64,000 nt of DNA. It comes from STC-113 sp964553745. GTDB lineage: Bacteria > Patescibacteriota > Gracilibacteria > BD1-5 > UBA2023. The translations under genes were made by a program, and so were the position numbers. Numbering within the stretch: position 1 is the first letter of the stretch; each line of letters begins with the position of its first letter. The notes under the pieces are model-generated. The model made no database searches and was not told the DNA's origin. It saw nothing but the letters and a program-made list of their open reading frames with translations. Location of the stretch: positions 1-64,000 of the forward strand of contig CAZKLD010000005.1 in NCBI GenBank assembly GCA_964553745.1. The letters run 5' to 3'. Of the stretch, positions 1 to 10,898 are shown piece after piece.

Positions 1-2
1 CT

Positions 3-1130
3 CAGTTCTCATCTCTCAGTTCTTCCGAGGCGAACGCCCTAGGCTGAACTTGAACGAATGTCTACATCTCATGAAACTACAATTGAGTCATGCTCAAGGT
101 ATTCACAGGCGCGACTTACTATTTCGTCCCTACTCCGACTCTGTTCTGATTATGAAGCTGAAGCACTGTTTATGATAATGCTTTCTGATCTTGAAAAATA
201 CTTCTTCCTTGAATCAACAATGTAGCGATATTCGATTCAAGCAAGGTCTATGCGACTACAGCTGATAAATTGACTTCAACTGATGTGAATGGAATAATGA
301 CCACCATACAAGCTGCATATTCAGGATGAAATGTTACAACCCCGCAAGTGCAGGCAATTCTTACGGCTTCATGAAGTTCACTTACGGATTTATGAACTGG
401 ATTAGTCAAAACTAGCGGCTGAATCATTACTAGCGATACAGGAAGTACCGTCGTTGTACCTGTGACAAAATGACTTACGTCGACTGACCCTTGAATAAAT
501 TGTCTTGATATAAAGACAAAAGCACCAGCAAGCGCAGATTGAGTTTATTGGCTGAATACCGGGGCAGGACCGTTTCAGGCTTATTGCGACATGACTTCAA
601 ATTGAGGAGGATGGACCCTTCTAATAACTTTCAGCAATAATGATACAAGCTGAGCATTCGGAAGTTACGCTTGATGGCCAACAGCATTTGCAACCTGAGC
701 TTGAGCGCCGAATTCAACTTGAATGTATAAATGATCTCTTGCATCATTCTGAGAAGTGAGAGAGGAGGTCAAGTCCTGATTATATGTTGTTTATGCATGA
801 AAGGCTTGAGGTTGAGCAGCTTTGACGCAGACTCAACTCGACAATATAAGGAATCAATACTCAGATGACACTAAATGAGGATGAACAGGTGTTAATTGCA
901 GAAAAACATATGCATCAGCATCTGATGATTTAGTGAATTGTTCATGATATGGTTGGTGGAGCAGAGCTTCCATGGTTTGATTCCAGCAAGATGCATTTTG
1001 ATTATGATACTGTTGGTTTGGAAGATCACCGTCATTTTTATGATGATGATGGAAATGAACATGACAATGCCCTGCATCATGAGAATGAGATCCAAACGGA
1101 TCATATTGGTGAAGGACTTGGTTCAGATAA
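3..1130 (+). CDS. Fibrinogen-like domain surface protein, 5' partial
   Basis: The frame is open from the window edge to TAA at 1128, so the N-terminus is missing. With TGA as Gly the C-terminal half reads like a fibrinogen-related domain: GVYWLNTG, PFQAYCDM, then GGGWTLL, and near the end GSYWGRTWFR. The upstream part is rich in Thr, Ser, Gly and Asn, as in secreted adhesins. Such domains bind sugars or other surface ligands in other proteins; here a role in host or surface attachment is inference. A strong terminator follows directly. Another secreted-repeat protein lies 3 kb away. Confidence 0.85.
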
Positions 1131-1134
1131 ACAG

Positions 1135-1166
1135 AAAAAGCGGATTTGCAAAAATCCGCTTTTTTA
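1135..1166 (+). terminator. Rho-independent terminator
   Basis: Perfect stem AAGCGGATTT / AAATCCGCTT with a GCAA loop and a T run, 5 bases after the fibrinogen-like gene. Confidence 0.9.
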
Positions 1167-1221
1167 TTATTATAGTTTTTAATAAGCCTTTAAGCTTCAT
1201 TAAGAGCCTTAACAAGAAAAT

Positions 1222-1899
1222 TTGAAAGCAGAGAATGTAACTATAGCGTATTCGAATAAGAATATTCTGAAAAACATCAACTTGGATATTAAGCCAGGTG
1301 ATTTTGTATTCCTTATCGGAAATTCTTGATCTTGAAAAACGAGTCTCATAAAATGCCTTATTTGAGACCTGCCGCCAAAAGTCTGAAAAATACTTGATTG
1401 AACTTGATATGATATCTACACATATACAGCCAAAGAGCTCACGAAATTCAGAAGAAGCATATGAGTGGTATTCCAGGATTATAAACTCCTTAAAAGCAAG
1501 ACGGTAAGGGAGAATGTTGCATTTGCAATGGAAGTTTCGGGATATAGCGATAAGCAGATAATCCAGAGAGTTCCTGAGGTCCTATCTCAAGTCGGACTTC
1601 TGAGTAAGAAGGATAACTTCATAGATACGCTTTCCGGATGAGAAGCCCAGAGGGTAGGGATAGCGCGGGCACTCATACATGATCCTGATGTGATACTCTG
1701 AGATGAGCCTACGGGTAATCTTGACCCGCATAATGCAGATGAAATCATGAACATATTGTCTGAATTGAACAGGTCGTGAAAGACTATTATAATAGCAACG
1801 CACGACGACAAAATCGTCAACAAGCTGAAAAAGAGAGTGATAACCTTTAAAGATGGAGCTATAGTGAGTGATGTTAAAGAAGGAACTTACAACCTTTAA
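1222..1899 (+). CDS. ftsE: Cell-division ABC transporter ATPase FtsE
   Basis: 225 aa from a TTG start. This is the only start after the in-frame TAA at 1210 that gives the usual FtsE N-terminus. Walker A GNSGSGKT lies at about residues 33-40, the Q-loop is VVFQDYKLL, the signature is LSGGEAQRVGIARAL, and Walker B is followed by DEPTGNLD and a switch His (THDD). The Walker A and signature glycines include TGA codons. FtsE works with FtsX at the divisome to activate peptidoglycan hydrolysis. No ftsX is adjacent, so the partner must be encoded elsewhere. Another ABC ATPase of the same subfamily is the alternative. Confidence 0.85.
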
Positions 1900-1926
1900 C
1901 CCAAACAAAAACACAAGAGGTACGCC

Positions 1927-2322
1927 ATGACAGGAAGATTAAATGATCCGGTAGTCAAAATCTACAACCTTATGCAGAGCGGCTCCGGAAAGATTATCGG
2001 TATCGAATCGCTTGAGGCCGGAGACGTCCTCATCGAGCAAGGTACAGCCGTCGGAAACATCTTCCTCATCGAGGAGGGTGAGATCGAAGTTCTTATCGGC
2101 GATAAGAGGATCGGACTATTTCCTGCTCCTGCACTCGTTGGTGAGATGTCGCTTGTCTTCGGTATGAGTGTGGCCAGAGTGAGAGCAACCACCAAGCTCT
2201 TCTTCAAAAAGGTCAGTCACACCGCCCTACAAGATGACGAAAAGCGATTCCTGCTTGAGCTTGCTCAGACCAGGAATAAGTCCAATCTGGAGAACGGCAG
2301 ATACGTACAAAAGGCCGATTAG
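1927..2322 (+). CDS. Cyclic nucleotide-binding domain protein
   Basis: 131 aa. The sequence fits a CAP_ED/cNMP-binding beta-roll: GDVLIEQG, then NIFLIEEGEIEVL, then LVGEMSLVFG. No DNA-binding or kinase domain follows, so it is a stand-alone sensor or regulatory subunit. All 13 glycines use GGN and none uses TGA. Codon use is GC-richer (ATC, GGC, CTC) than its neighbours, which suggests transfer from a standard-code bacterium. It ends in TAA, so it is compatible with the local code. An HD phosphodiesterase-like gene follows after a terminator. Confidence 0.8.
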   Translation: MTGRLNDPVVKIYNLMQSGSGKIIGIESLEAGDVLIEQGTAVGNIFLIEEGEIEVLIGDKRIGLFPAPALVGEMSLVFGMSVARVRATTKLFFKKVSHTALQDDEKRFLLELAQTRNKSNLENGRYVQKAD

Positions 2323-2347
2323 GCAAAAGAGAAAAGGGGAATTAAAT

Positions 2348-2387
2348 AAAACAGGCACCGGTGCAACCGGTGCCTGTTTCTTTTTTG
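2348..2387 (+). terminator. Rho-independent terminator
   Basis: Very strong hairpin ACAGGCACCGGT / ACCGGTGCCTGT with a short GCA loop, followed by a T-rich tail. Confidence 0.9.
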
Positions 2388-2453
2388 TACTTTATCTTTA
2401 CTTGAAGCATATTGTTGATATAATCAGTACATTTTATAACTTAATGAACAGTT

Positions 2454-3200
2454 ATGCAGGAAATCGCTTTCGTAGAGAAGAAAAGGCAGGAAAAAATCCT
2501 AGAGCAGCACATCCTTGATTCGTGACTCATTATAAAGGAAGTCATAGATGAAGCCAGAAAGCTTTATCCTTCAAATCCTTTCCATAATTTCTTGCATGCT
2601 CTCAATGTTTCTAGCTATGTACTGGAATTGCCATGAGATGTATTCAGCGCCATAGAGCTCAGATCGATGCTAGTGGCAGGATTGTTCCATGATGCAGGAC
2701 ACACTTGAATTTCACATCCGCTAGATGAATTCATATCCCTTAGCCTTCTTCAGGAGGCAATCGAAAAGATCCAGAAAAATCATCCTGATTTCATAGTCGA
2801 TTATTCCATTATCAGAAACGCTGTCATGGGCACAGTCTTCAAAGAAAGATGAAAAAGGACAAACAGATATTCTGTGATAATGTCGGACTTCGATATCGGT
2901 TATATCTGAAAATGAATAGAGAGCTTCCTCTATTACTGACCGCTTTTTGCTCTAGAGCTAAAGGTAAGTGCTGATGAGTTCTTCACTAAGGTCGAAAAGT
3001 GATATTTCAAATATCTGATGAGCATTGAAAAAGAGATTCTCATCTCACCGGTTTCCAAAAAAATCCTCCCTCATTCGCTTCAGGCAATAAAGGATTTCTA
3101 TTCGATAGATCTTGATACAAAAAAAGAGATGTTTGAAATCCTCAAGACAGAAGATATAACTTTTGATGAATTCAAAGAAAGATTCTTTAACAGAGCCTAA
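2454..3200 (+). CDS. HD-type phosphodiesterase, class I PDE-like
   Basis: 248 aa. The metal-binding pattern of class I cyclic-nucleotide phosphodiesterases is visible: FHNFLHALNV (His44, His48) and then LFHDAGH (His79, Asp80, His83), followed by a second Asp region (VIMSDFDIGY). The family hydrolyses cAMP or cGMP at an HD-fold dinuclear metal site. Its place next to a cNMP-binding protein suggests a small cyclic-nucleotide module, which is inference. TGA encodes Gly at several positions, unlike in the neighbour. Its TAA stop overlaps the next ATG by one base, so the two are probably co-transcribed. A generic HD hydrolase is the alternative. Confidence 0.75.
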
Positions 3201-4018
3201 TGCTTAAAATATTCTCCCGACATAAGGATTTCTGACTCGCACTCGGATGATGAGCCGCCAGATGATTGGCACACATATGAATCATAAAATTCCTGGAGGA
3301 AAATGATTTAAGGCCGTCAGAAATATCATGAACAAGTATGGGCTCGATTATCTGAGCCCTTTATGCATTTTGAAAAACATCAGACGAAATGAGGGAGATA
3401 GTATCTCAGATAAATTTCCTCAAGCTCATCGATTTCAATATGAGAAGGTGACTCATTGCCTGAAATAAGATAAAAAAATATCTGATCGGAATTTTCTGAG
3501 ATATCAGGATAGAAGAGCTTAAAATCCCGATTAAGATAATTTCAACGGACATATCTAGCTGAGAGAAGATGATATTCGATTCTTGAAACCTAGTAGATGC
3601 CATCAGATCTTCGATAAGCATTCCTTGAATCATAATGCCGTATGCTCTTTGAAATAAGGAATTTGTGGATGGATGACTGATCAATAATCTTCCCATTGAG
3701 GTACTTGCGGAAAAGAATATCTTAGCCGTATCAGTACTCAGGGATATTTCCAGGCCGCTTAAATCAAAGCTCAAATTCATGGGATTCGAAATGAAGCATA
3801 ATGTTTTCTGAATGAATTATCAGATTCTGCAAAAGGCAATCGATATAATGATGAAGCAGAATGAGGACAGATCTCTTCATTCTTGAAAGAATGTCATTTT
3901 ATTGCATCCGAACTTCCCCTGAATCGATTACTATGAATTCAATAAATATGATGAAATAATAAATATCTGATATAAATGGGCTCATAGCGAAAAAGAAAAA
4001 TTCAAAGAACTTTTATAA
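3200..4018 (+). CDS. Patatin-like phospholipase
   Basis: 272 aa. All patatin hallmarks are present: oxyanion loop GGGAARG (residues 16-22, two of the glycines from TGA), nucleophile elbow GTSMG with Ser46, and the catalytic Asp in FVDGG near residue 155. The family cleaves acyl esters of phospholipids, either as a house-cleaning esterase or as a secreted effector. No signal peptide is visible. It starts inside the stop of the HD phosphodiesterase gene (TAATG), so translational coupling is likely. In an episymbiont a role against host lipids is conceivable but not shown. Confidence 0.9.
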
Positions 4019-4033
4019 ATAATCCGGATAGTT

Positions 4034-5860
4034 ATGAATATCGCAAAAATAATCCTTACTGTTTCTGTTTTCTCTTTATTTTGGAATCTGGCCTCCGCAG
4101 AAGAGATTAACCCGAAATGCTTCAAGAATAGTTCAGATTTTGAAGTGAGTTCAGATGCTACGCTTAAAATCAAATTACCGAATACGGCCAATGATCTATT
4201 TTTCGTGGAATGAGGGAATTTTGTGCCATATAAGGTTTTCCAGGAATCAAAGATGGAACATATACCTTATGTCATTTTGAGCATTTCTTCTTGAGATAGG
4301 TCGAATCTTAAATCCATAAGTGATAATAATCCGACGACTGCATTCTCCTTCGATGATCTGCAGGACAAAAACAAAAATGTCGTTCTCGATTTCGGCAAGA
4401 GCCTCTCTAGGTCTGATTTCTACTATAATATAAATTTCAGCTACGATTCAGTGGTGAAGTTCGAGATTTCAGATGACAATGCCAATTACTCCGAAGTATT
4501 TGAAAGCAGTCTGGAGGATTTCAATTTCAGATATCTTAGGATCAGCTTCATTTCAGCTCCTTGAGATGCCGTACTAAAAAAAGCGCTCATAAGGGATATC
4601 TTATTCTATAGATCCTCTAGTTCTATTTTTCTCCTGAAGCCTTTTTCTGCAGGGAATATAAAGCTCTATGCAGATTATGATTGTCCATGAGATCAGATGG
4701 GGGAGATTTATGCGAAATATCTGTCTAAGAGCATGAGGACGACCTTCCCAATAGATTCAAATACCAAGGAGATGGAAATCAAGCTCGTTTTAAACCCGCT
4801 TTATAATAATGATTTCGATGCCGACAAGGTCTCAAATGAAAAGGACAACTGCAAATATAAGCCGAATGCAGACCAGAAAGACTCGGACGGGGATGGGATA
4901 TGAGATGCGTGCGATTTTGATAATTCCATAAAAAACCCTTTGGATTCCGATGTAGATAAGGATGGCGTGTGAAACAGCAAGGATAACTGCAAGTACGCCT
5001 TCAACCCCGACCAGAAAGATTCCAATTGAGACCGCCTTTGAGATGTCTGTATGGATGATGATCGTGACGGGATTGTTTGAAGGCTCGATAATTGTCCGAA
5101 CATCTCGAACCCGGATCAGCTCGATGTGAATGCCAATAATATTTGAGATGCCTGCGAATTCGATAAGGATAATGATGGATTTTTCGATAGCATAGATAAT
5201 TGTATAACCTTGCCGAATGCTGACCAGAAGGATACGGATAATGATTGAATCTGAGATAATTGCGACAATTGCAAGCTCTACAATCCCGATCAGACGGATA
5301 AGAACAGGAATTGAACCGGAGATGTCTGCGATGCTCAGAAGGAATTCGAGAGGACGCACGACAAGGATAGGGATGGAAAGATAGATGCGGAAGATAATTG
5401 CAAGGATATCCCCAATCCTGGACAAGAAGATCTCGATAAGGATTGAGTCTGAAATTCTTGCGACAATTGCTTGAGCATTCAGAACACGGATCAGCTGGAT
5501 GAGAATAAGAACACTGTTTGAGACATGTGTGAAGATGTGGACAAAGATGATATAGAATGATTCAGGGATAATTGCCCGACAGTAATGAATAAAGACCAGA
5601 AAGATTCCGATAATGATTGAGTTTGAGACTTATGCGAAGACACTGATGAAGATAGTATAATCTTTGCAAAGGATAATTGCCCATATGATCATAATCTGGA
5701 TCAGAATGATGTGGATAATGACGGGAAATGAGACAAATGCGACACAAAGGACAACAGATTCATGGAATCGAATAGGCCGCTCTTCATCGCTATGCTCGTA
5801 ATACTGTCATGAATATTCTGAGTATGAATAGTGAGCATGGTGAAAAAGATGAATAAATAG
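4034..5860 (+). CDS. Membrane-anchored thrombospondin type 3 repeat protein
   Basis: 608 aa. A signal peptide (hydrophobic core IILTVSVFSLFWNLASA) precedes a globular N-domain of about 230 residues. From about residue 260 to 585 there are roughly ten Asp-rich repeats of the thrombospondin type 3 kind (for example DNCKY, NPDQKDSDGDGIGDACD). One hydrophobic helix near the C-terminus is followed by Lys residues (VKKMNK). These repeats bind calcium and form stiff stalks. The protein is therefore probably exported and anchored with the repeats outside. Glycines inside the repeats mix GGN and TGA. Confidence 0.88.
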
Positions 5861-5901
5861 CCAAGACTGAATAATATTTTTATCTCTTAAATTTCCTTAC
5901 G

Positions 5902-8900
5902 ATGATAAATCTCTTGAACAGGATATCCTGGATACTATGTGTTGTGGCATGATTAACGCTATCCTTCATGCTTTTTTGACAAGACGAATGAAATATTATT
6001 TTCTGAATCCTTTTCGCCATTATCATCAAAAGGCTCCTCCTGCCGCATGATTTCATCCAAGAACGGGTCATCGGATACACCAATAAAATCATTGGAAGGG
6101 CATCTGTGTGAGATTTGGTCAAACCCTGAGTTCCTCCTATCTCAGAACAGCCAGAACCAGCCATGTCTTCTGAGGAGCATGAGCCGGAATTGAGTATCCC
6201 TCCCCAAGAAATTCCAGATGAAGATGAAGAATATGATGAAGGATTCCAGCCTATATCAGAAAAAAAGCAAGAAACTGTGCCATCAGGACCTTCAGCATTT
6301 GAGAGGTTCTTCGCCGAAAATGCTCTCGCTAAGATAGGATGAATCCTGCTATTCCTATGAGTGCTTTTCTTCTTGTGATTGATATTCAATGCGGTATGAG
6401 CTACATGAAAGCTCATAATCTGATTCATCGCATGATTTTCATTTTTCGGAATATGAGTTGTGCTGGATGGAAAATGATATGTACAGGAATCCAGGACAAT
6501 GCTCTGAGTCTGAATACTCGTCAATTATCTTGTGATACTTTCCTGAAGATATCTTATCTGAAACTGAAATCCGATTACGGGCGCCGATTCTGCAATCTAC
6601 AACTGAAACACATCAAATATCCTGACGGAATGAATGACGTTCTTCTTCCTTATCCTCAACACCATCTTTGCAATAACCACCTCACTAGTCTACAAATCAA
6701 AAACGCTTCTCTTATTCTCATTCGTCTTCGCTTTCCTCAATCCTTTTCTGATCTGAGCAAAATCAGACGGAACACCATACACTCTGGTCTGATACTCCGC
6801 AATCATCTCATTGGGTGCCCTCTTCCTTTCAAGAGCTTTCTACGGAAAATGAGAAACCAACTTTGCAAAATATCTCTCGATGGCCTGATTCGTCTGATGA
6901 AATATCCTTTTTGTCCTAGCTCCGATCACTACAAGTTTCCATTGGTCATTCAAGTTGCTATTCATAGGGCTTATCTCTATTGCTGCCATATATCTGGCAT
7001 ACAAAAATGATGAAAAACAGAATATCTGAACATTTTTCATCTGAGCATATCTGGCTTTTGCATTAATGCTCTTCGGATGAAGCTCGGCAGGAGTGCTTAA
7101 GACTTCAGTCGCTTTCATATCATATTTGGTTTTCCTCTGAGCCATCCTGGCTTACTCTGTTTTCTTCATCGCCTTCGCGAGCCTGGCTACAATCTGATTC
7201 ATGCTCTTCGCTCCGCTGATCCTGCTTTTCTTCATGCTCATTTCAGGAAGCCTGTTCATGGTCGTGCCAGTGATTTTATGAACATTGCTTGTCTATCTTG
7301 TGGTCTTCAGCCTTGTCTTTGAGGCAATCTCTCTGTGGCTTAAATATTTGTTTTTCATCCTGCTTTGAATATTCCTTCTCTGAGCCAATGTCGCCATATC
7401 GTTCGGGGATCTTATTGTGCTTGATTCCATAACCCATACGAGTGTAATATTAGCATGAATCATTTTCCTTTTCTCAACATATTTCTTCTCAGGCAAAGAA
7501 GGAATGTCATACTTGTTTTCAATCTGAAATATTTGAACCGCATTCTTGCTTTTGCCTGTCATAGAGACTAAATGAGAATTCATGTTGCCGAGCATTGTAG
7601 CGATCGGAATATTCTCCTTAGCCAATGCGCTCTCTCCTTTCATCCTTGAGAATGTGAGGACAAAAGACCTTAAGAACCTTGCGATTTCGCTTGTTGTATG
7701 AATCTTATTCGTAGGATGAGAACTTTATAATTACTGAGAGATTGCAAGATTGTTCCCTTGATTGCCTTTGGGATACTCTTTCATGTGACTTGCTGCAGTT
7801 TATTTCGTACTGGGATTTGTCATGATGAACATTTTTCCAGACTCTTTCGCAAAATCCAATGCAAAAAGAGAATCATGAAAAAATGCCATCTACTCTTACC
7901 TGTGAATTTCCATATCGCTTTTCTCTATCGCGATTCTGATAATTTTCGCTTCAAGACCTGCTGTCGTCGCTAGCATCTGGTTTTTTGAATCGACTGTCCT
8001 ATTCTTCTTCTTCAAGAGGATAAAGGATGCAAAAATCTATCTTGCAGCTTGCATTCTTTTCTTGATCTGAATCATAAAATATTCCTCCTTCATTCCGACA
8101 ATCGAATCAAGAGACTTTATCGCGCTTATCCCTCTTGCCTTTGTGTGAGCCTCTTTGATGCTGAATCTGTTTTTCATGAAAGACGAAGATGGTGAAATGA
8201 GGATCGCACATGATATCCTCCACTTCATCTGAATGCTCATGGTTTGAATTTGAGTTGCGAATATCGTGCCTCATGCAGGACAATGATTCGTATTCTTCTC
8301 GATCTCAATGGTGCTTGCCGTAATCTGAATTTTCTATAATCTTTTCGCTTCGAGTCTGCTCTCTTACATTTTAACGATAACACTATTGTTATTCTACGCA
8401 TTCCACGTATTCAGCATTGATGTAATTTTCCATAATCTGGAATTCCAGAAGAAGGAGTACTTGAAATACCTCCAATATGCGACCGTACTAATTCCTTGAA
8501 TATGGCTTTATTCGACGAGCAAGATATTAAAAAATCTGGAAAAAGTGAAGAAGCTTCTTGTGAATCCATATGTCGTCTACCTTTTCATTGCGTCAACAAT
8601 ATTCATATATGATCTGTCAGATGATAATGTATTCTCCATAACCATCTTCTGGGCGATCTGGGCTTATTTCTACCTGTCCGTCTGAATCAAAAAAGATCTG
8701 CAGAAATGGAGGACGATCTGATTATACATCCTCACACTCGTGCTTGCAAAAATCTTGCTCTATGATATCTGGTTCGGAATAAACGACACGATACTCAGGG
8801 TCATTGCGTTAATGTTCGTGGGATGACTCATGATATATATCTCCACTTTGTATTCAAAGAAATATCCATGAAACCTGCTCAGGGAATTCGATATCTCCAA

Positions 8901-9249
8901 TCTCTCTCCCGATAATAATGCAAATTCTCCTGCAGCTTCCGCAAAAAATCCTGAAAAAAGCGTTGTAAATGAATCGATAAAAGATGTAGAAATAGGGGAT
9001 ACGACAAACGTGATATTTGAATTATCGAATTGAAAGCGCTATATGATCAGGTCAAAAAACCTCATAAAGATAGCCAGGCTCGTCGTGTTGAAATTCTGAA
9101 AATCTGAATTCGCTCCCGGAGAGCTTGAGAAATACTATATATTCATCAAAGATAACTATAAGAGCGAATTATCTGATGTGGAATACGGCAAAATATTAAG
9201 CACCATGAGAGAATTCGCAGAAATCTGATGAACTGTGAAATTTTCATAA
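5902..9249 (+). CDS. DUF2339 multi-pass membrane protein
   Basis: 1115 aa. Two N-terminal helices are followed by an acidic Pro/Glu linker (about residues 85-130), then the DUF2339 entry motif (FFAENALAKIGG) and more than twenty hydrophobic segments. The last 130 residues are soluble. DUF2339 proteins are very large bacterial membrane proteins of unknown function, sometimes near envelope genes. The start at ATG 5902 is the first Met after an in-frame TAA at 5872. Many membrane-helix glycines are TGA, so a standard-code reading destroys the gene. Confidence 0.85.
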
Positions 9250-9254
9250 AAATG

Positions 9255-9287
9255 AGCAAAACCGGCCGCAAAGCTGCCGGTTTTGCT
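9255..9287 (+). terminator. Probable terminator hairpin
   Basis: Stem GCAAAACCGGC / GCCGGTTTTGC, 6 bases after the DUF2339 gene. The T run is poor, so factor-independent action is less certain. Confidence 0.6.
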
Positions 9288-9340
9288 GTTGACTTTCGAG
9301 GTTTTATCTATAGAATTTCCCCGCTTAATTATAGAAAATA

Positions 9341-10876
9341 ATGATTGATTCAACAGAAACCCTCTCACAAAAATTCGTAAGGAAATGATTCTGGCTCTAT
9401 GTCTTTTCATTCCTTGCTTGACCGATATGATACTTCATCAAAATCATACTTTCGCATGATCTGTCCGTAGAGGAAATCGGAATACTGTATTGAGTTGTCA
9501 GTCTGGTTTCTTTGTTGACAGTCTACCATGATCTCTGACTTACAGAGAGTCTTAATTTTTTCCTCCCGAAATTCATAGTCGAGAATGATTATAAGAGATT
9601 TAAATCGGTTCTCGCTTATGCAATGCTCGCACAGATCCCGACAAGCCTTATAATCGGCTGACTTCTTTATTTCTGATCCGATTTCCTTGCGATTAATTAT
9701 TTCCATACATCCAAGGCTGCTGAGGTTCTCAGGATTTTCTGTCTTTTTTTCATATGAATGAATCTTTATTCGATAATCTCAACCGTATATTGAGCATCTC
9801 AGAATACCAAATACCAGAAATGAATCGAGCTTATCAGGATGCTGGCCATACTTGCGATAACCCTAGTTTTTTTCCTTACATGAAACTGAACGCTTAACCA
9901 CTATTCTTGGAATTGGATTTTCGGTCTTTTTATCGGAGTAATCGTTACGTATTCATTCTTTTACGTAAAATACTACAAGCCGTATCTTCAGAAAGTTAAG
10001 GTAACATATGATAAGGAACTCATAAAAAAGGTTTTTTCTTATGCCATATGGGTGCTGCTTGCTGCAAACGTATGAATGGTTCTATCCCAGATAGACATGC
10101 AACTGATAATATATCTTCTCGGGGCAGAATCGGCATGATATTATACGAATTATCTCAGTATCATCTGAATACCTTTTCTTGTAATCGCACCTATAATCTG
10201 ATTCTTGTTTCCTGTAGTTTCAGAGCTTCATGGCAAATGAGATGAAGAAAAGATAAAGACTATAAAATCAATGTTCTACAAATATTTCTGAGTAATATGA
10301 GTGGTTGTTTCGGCATTCATGTTCGTATTCGCAAGGGAGTTGTCAGTGGTTTTCTTTTGAGAAAAATTCAGCTTTTCGGGTGATATCCTCATGTTTTCGG
10401 TGTTTTTCCTTGTTTTCAATTTCCTGCTTCAGATAAATTTCCAGATATTGGCCTGAACCTGAAGGATCAGAGAAAGAGTCAAGATTCTCTGAGTCTGATT
10501 GGCATTCAATATTCCGCTGAACCTTATTCTTATCAATTTTTTTGAGTCGATGCAGCAATGAAAATGAGTCCTGGGTTCATCCTTGGCCGTATGATTGTCC
10601 TGGATTCCCATGTTCTATCTCAGCAATAGGGCCACCAGAAAATATTCGACGAAGTTCGACCTTGGCTTCTTCCTGAAAAATACACTTATCGCATCTTTTC
10701 TTTGCCTGATTTTATCGGTATTCTGAAAACCTTTATTCATTTGAGCGGGCAGGCTAGAATCGCTTTTTTTGATTTTGATTCTATGATTTTTATATATAAT
10801 GCCTCTGGCTATCTTAAATATGAGAGAATGAAAATTGTTCTTGGATCAAATCCTTAAGATAAAAAAATCAAAATAA
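9341..10876 (+). CDS. Polysaccharide flippase (Wzx/MATE-like, MOP superfamily)
   Basis: 511 aa with about 12-14 predicted transmembrane helices and the layout of MOP-superfamily flippases. The N-terminal stretch (FVRKGFWLYVFSFLAGPIGY) and the central AIWVLLAANVGMVLSQIDM are typical of Wzx proteins. They flip lipid-linked oligosaccharides across the cytoplasmic membrane. It is followed after 22 bases by a large membrane protein and then by phosphomannomutase, so a role in surface glycan export is likely. Substrate unknown. Several helix glycines are TGA. Confidence 0.85.
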
Positions 10877-10898
10877 TTTTTAACAGATAATCATTACC

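Noticed and set aside
892..1182. Short open frames of 60-95 aa under the standard code in the fibrinogen-like region
   Set aside because: They are shadows. Reading TGA as Gly gives a single long frame with recognisable domain motifs covering the whole stretch.
4832..5425. A 197-aa minus-strand frame rich in Ile and Val opposite the TSP3 repeats
   Set aside because: Its repetitive sequence is the antisense of the Asp/Asn repeat codons. The plus-strand frame has a signal peptide, repeats and an anchor.
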